Below, in pieces: positions 5,491 through 5,512 of a stretch of DNA of 5,512 nt. The notes under the pieces were generated by a model. That model saw only the letters and a program-made list of their open reading frames with translations. It was not told the DNA's origin and did no database searches. Where the stretch lies: positions 1 through 5,512 of the forward strand of contig JALVEG010000043.1 of the NCBI GenBank assembly GCA_027031145.1, in the 5' to 3' direction. This stretch comes from Saprospiraceae bacterium (GTDB lineage: Bacteria; Bacteroidota; Bacteroidia; Chitinophagales; Saprospiraceae). The translations under genes and the position numbers were made by a program. Position 1 is the stretch's first letter. Every line of letters begins with the position of its first letter.

Positions 5491-5512
5491 TTTTGATCTT
5501 GTAAAAAATTTA

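Larger units (their letters stand above)
5218..5512. other. Gene-free region with hairpin and repeats
   Basis: From the cupin promoter to the window edge I see no credible gene. The only sizeable frame, a 63-codon minus-strand one at 5277-5468, lies almost entirely within hairpin and repeat DNA. The region holds the hairpin at 5285-5311, element E2 (5328-5435), the tail repeat (5444-5469) and a weak terminator-like hairpin (5471-5484). E2 and its tail are GC-richer than the surrounding spacer. Confidence 0.6.

Overview
The window looks like a chromosomal segment of a Bacteroidota member (Flavobacteriia/Cytophagia/Marinilabiliales type). The evidence is low GC, genes without Shine-Dalgarno sequences, candidate promoters of the TTG-N20-TAnnTTTG type, a long lysine-rich BNR/sortilin-like propeller protein of a kind common in this phylum, and the C-terminal end of what looks like a Bacteroidota family-20 beta-hexosaminidase. 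No RNA gene, CRISPR array, transposase or phage gene is visible.

Layout. (1) 1-480, plus strand: the last 159 codons of a secreted glycosidase-like protein, ending in a carbohydrate-binding-like beta-sandwich. (2) 535-3819, minus strand: an intact 1094-residue exported Asp-box (BNR) propeller protein, convergent with (1) across only 54 nt. (3) 3820-4085: an intergenic region holding the propeller gene's upstream hairpin and a long palindromic element, E1 (3953-4039). (4) 4086-4703, minus strand: a very AT-rich orphan lipoprotein of unknown function. (5) 4824-5156, minus strand: a small single-domain cupin with a complete metal-binding motif and a good candidate promoter. (6) 5157-5512: no gene; instead a hairpin, a second palindromic element E2 (5328-5435), and a tail repeat.

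The main non-obvious observation is that E1 and E2 appear to be diverged copies of the same element in opposite orientation. They share the terminal pattern GNGYATTTC at all four ends and several internal blocks, and they bracket the lipoprotein and cupin genes. A 26-nt tail next to E2 recurs as an inverted, 22/26-identical copy immediately after the glycosidase stop codon. This points to a dispersed, non-coding, MITE- or REP-like repeat family, with the 1.3-kb lipoprotein/cupin segment as a candidate accessory insert.

The genes do not form an obvious pathway. The glycosidase and the propeller protein are both predicted to be exported and could both act on external polymers, but they lie on opposite strands and need not be co-regulated. 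The cupin and lipoprotein are co-oriented, 120 nt apart, and may or may not share a transcript. I found no convincing new multi-gene system. The repeat family and the orphan lipoprotein are the parts most worth checking.
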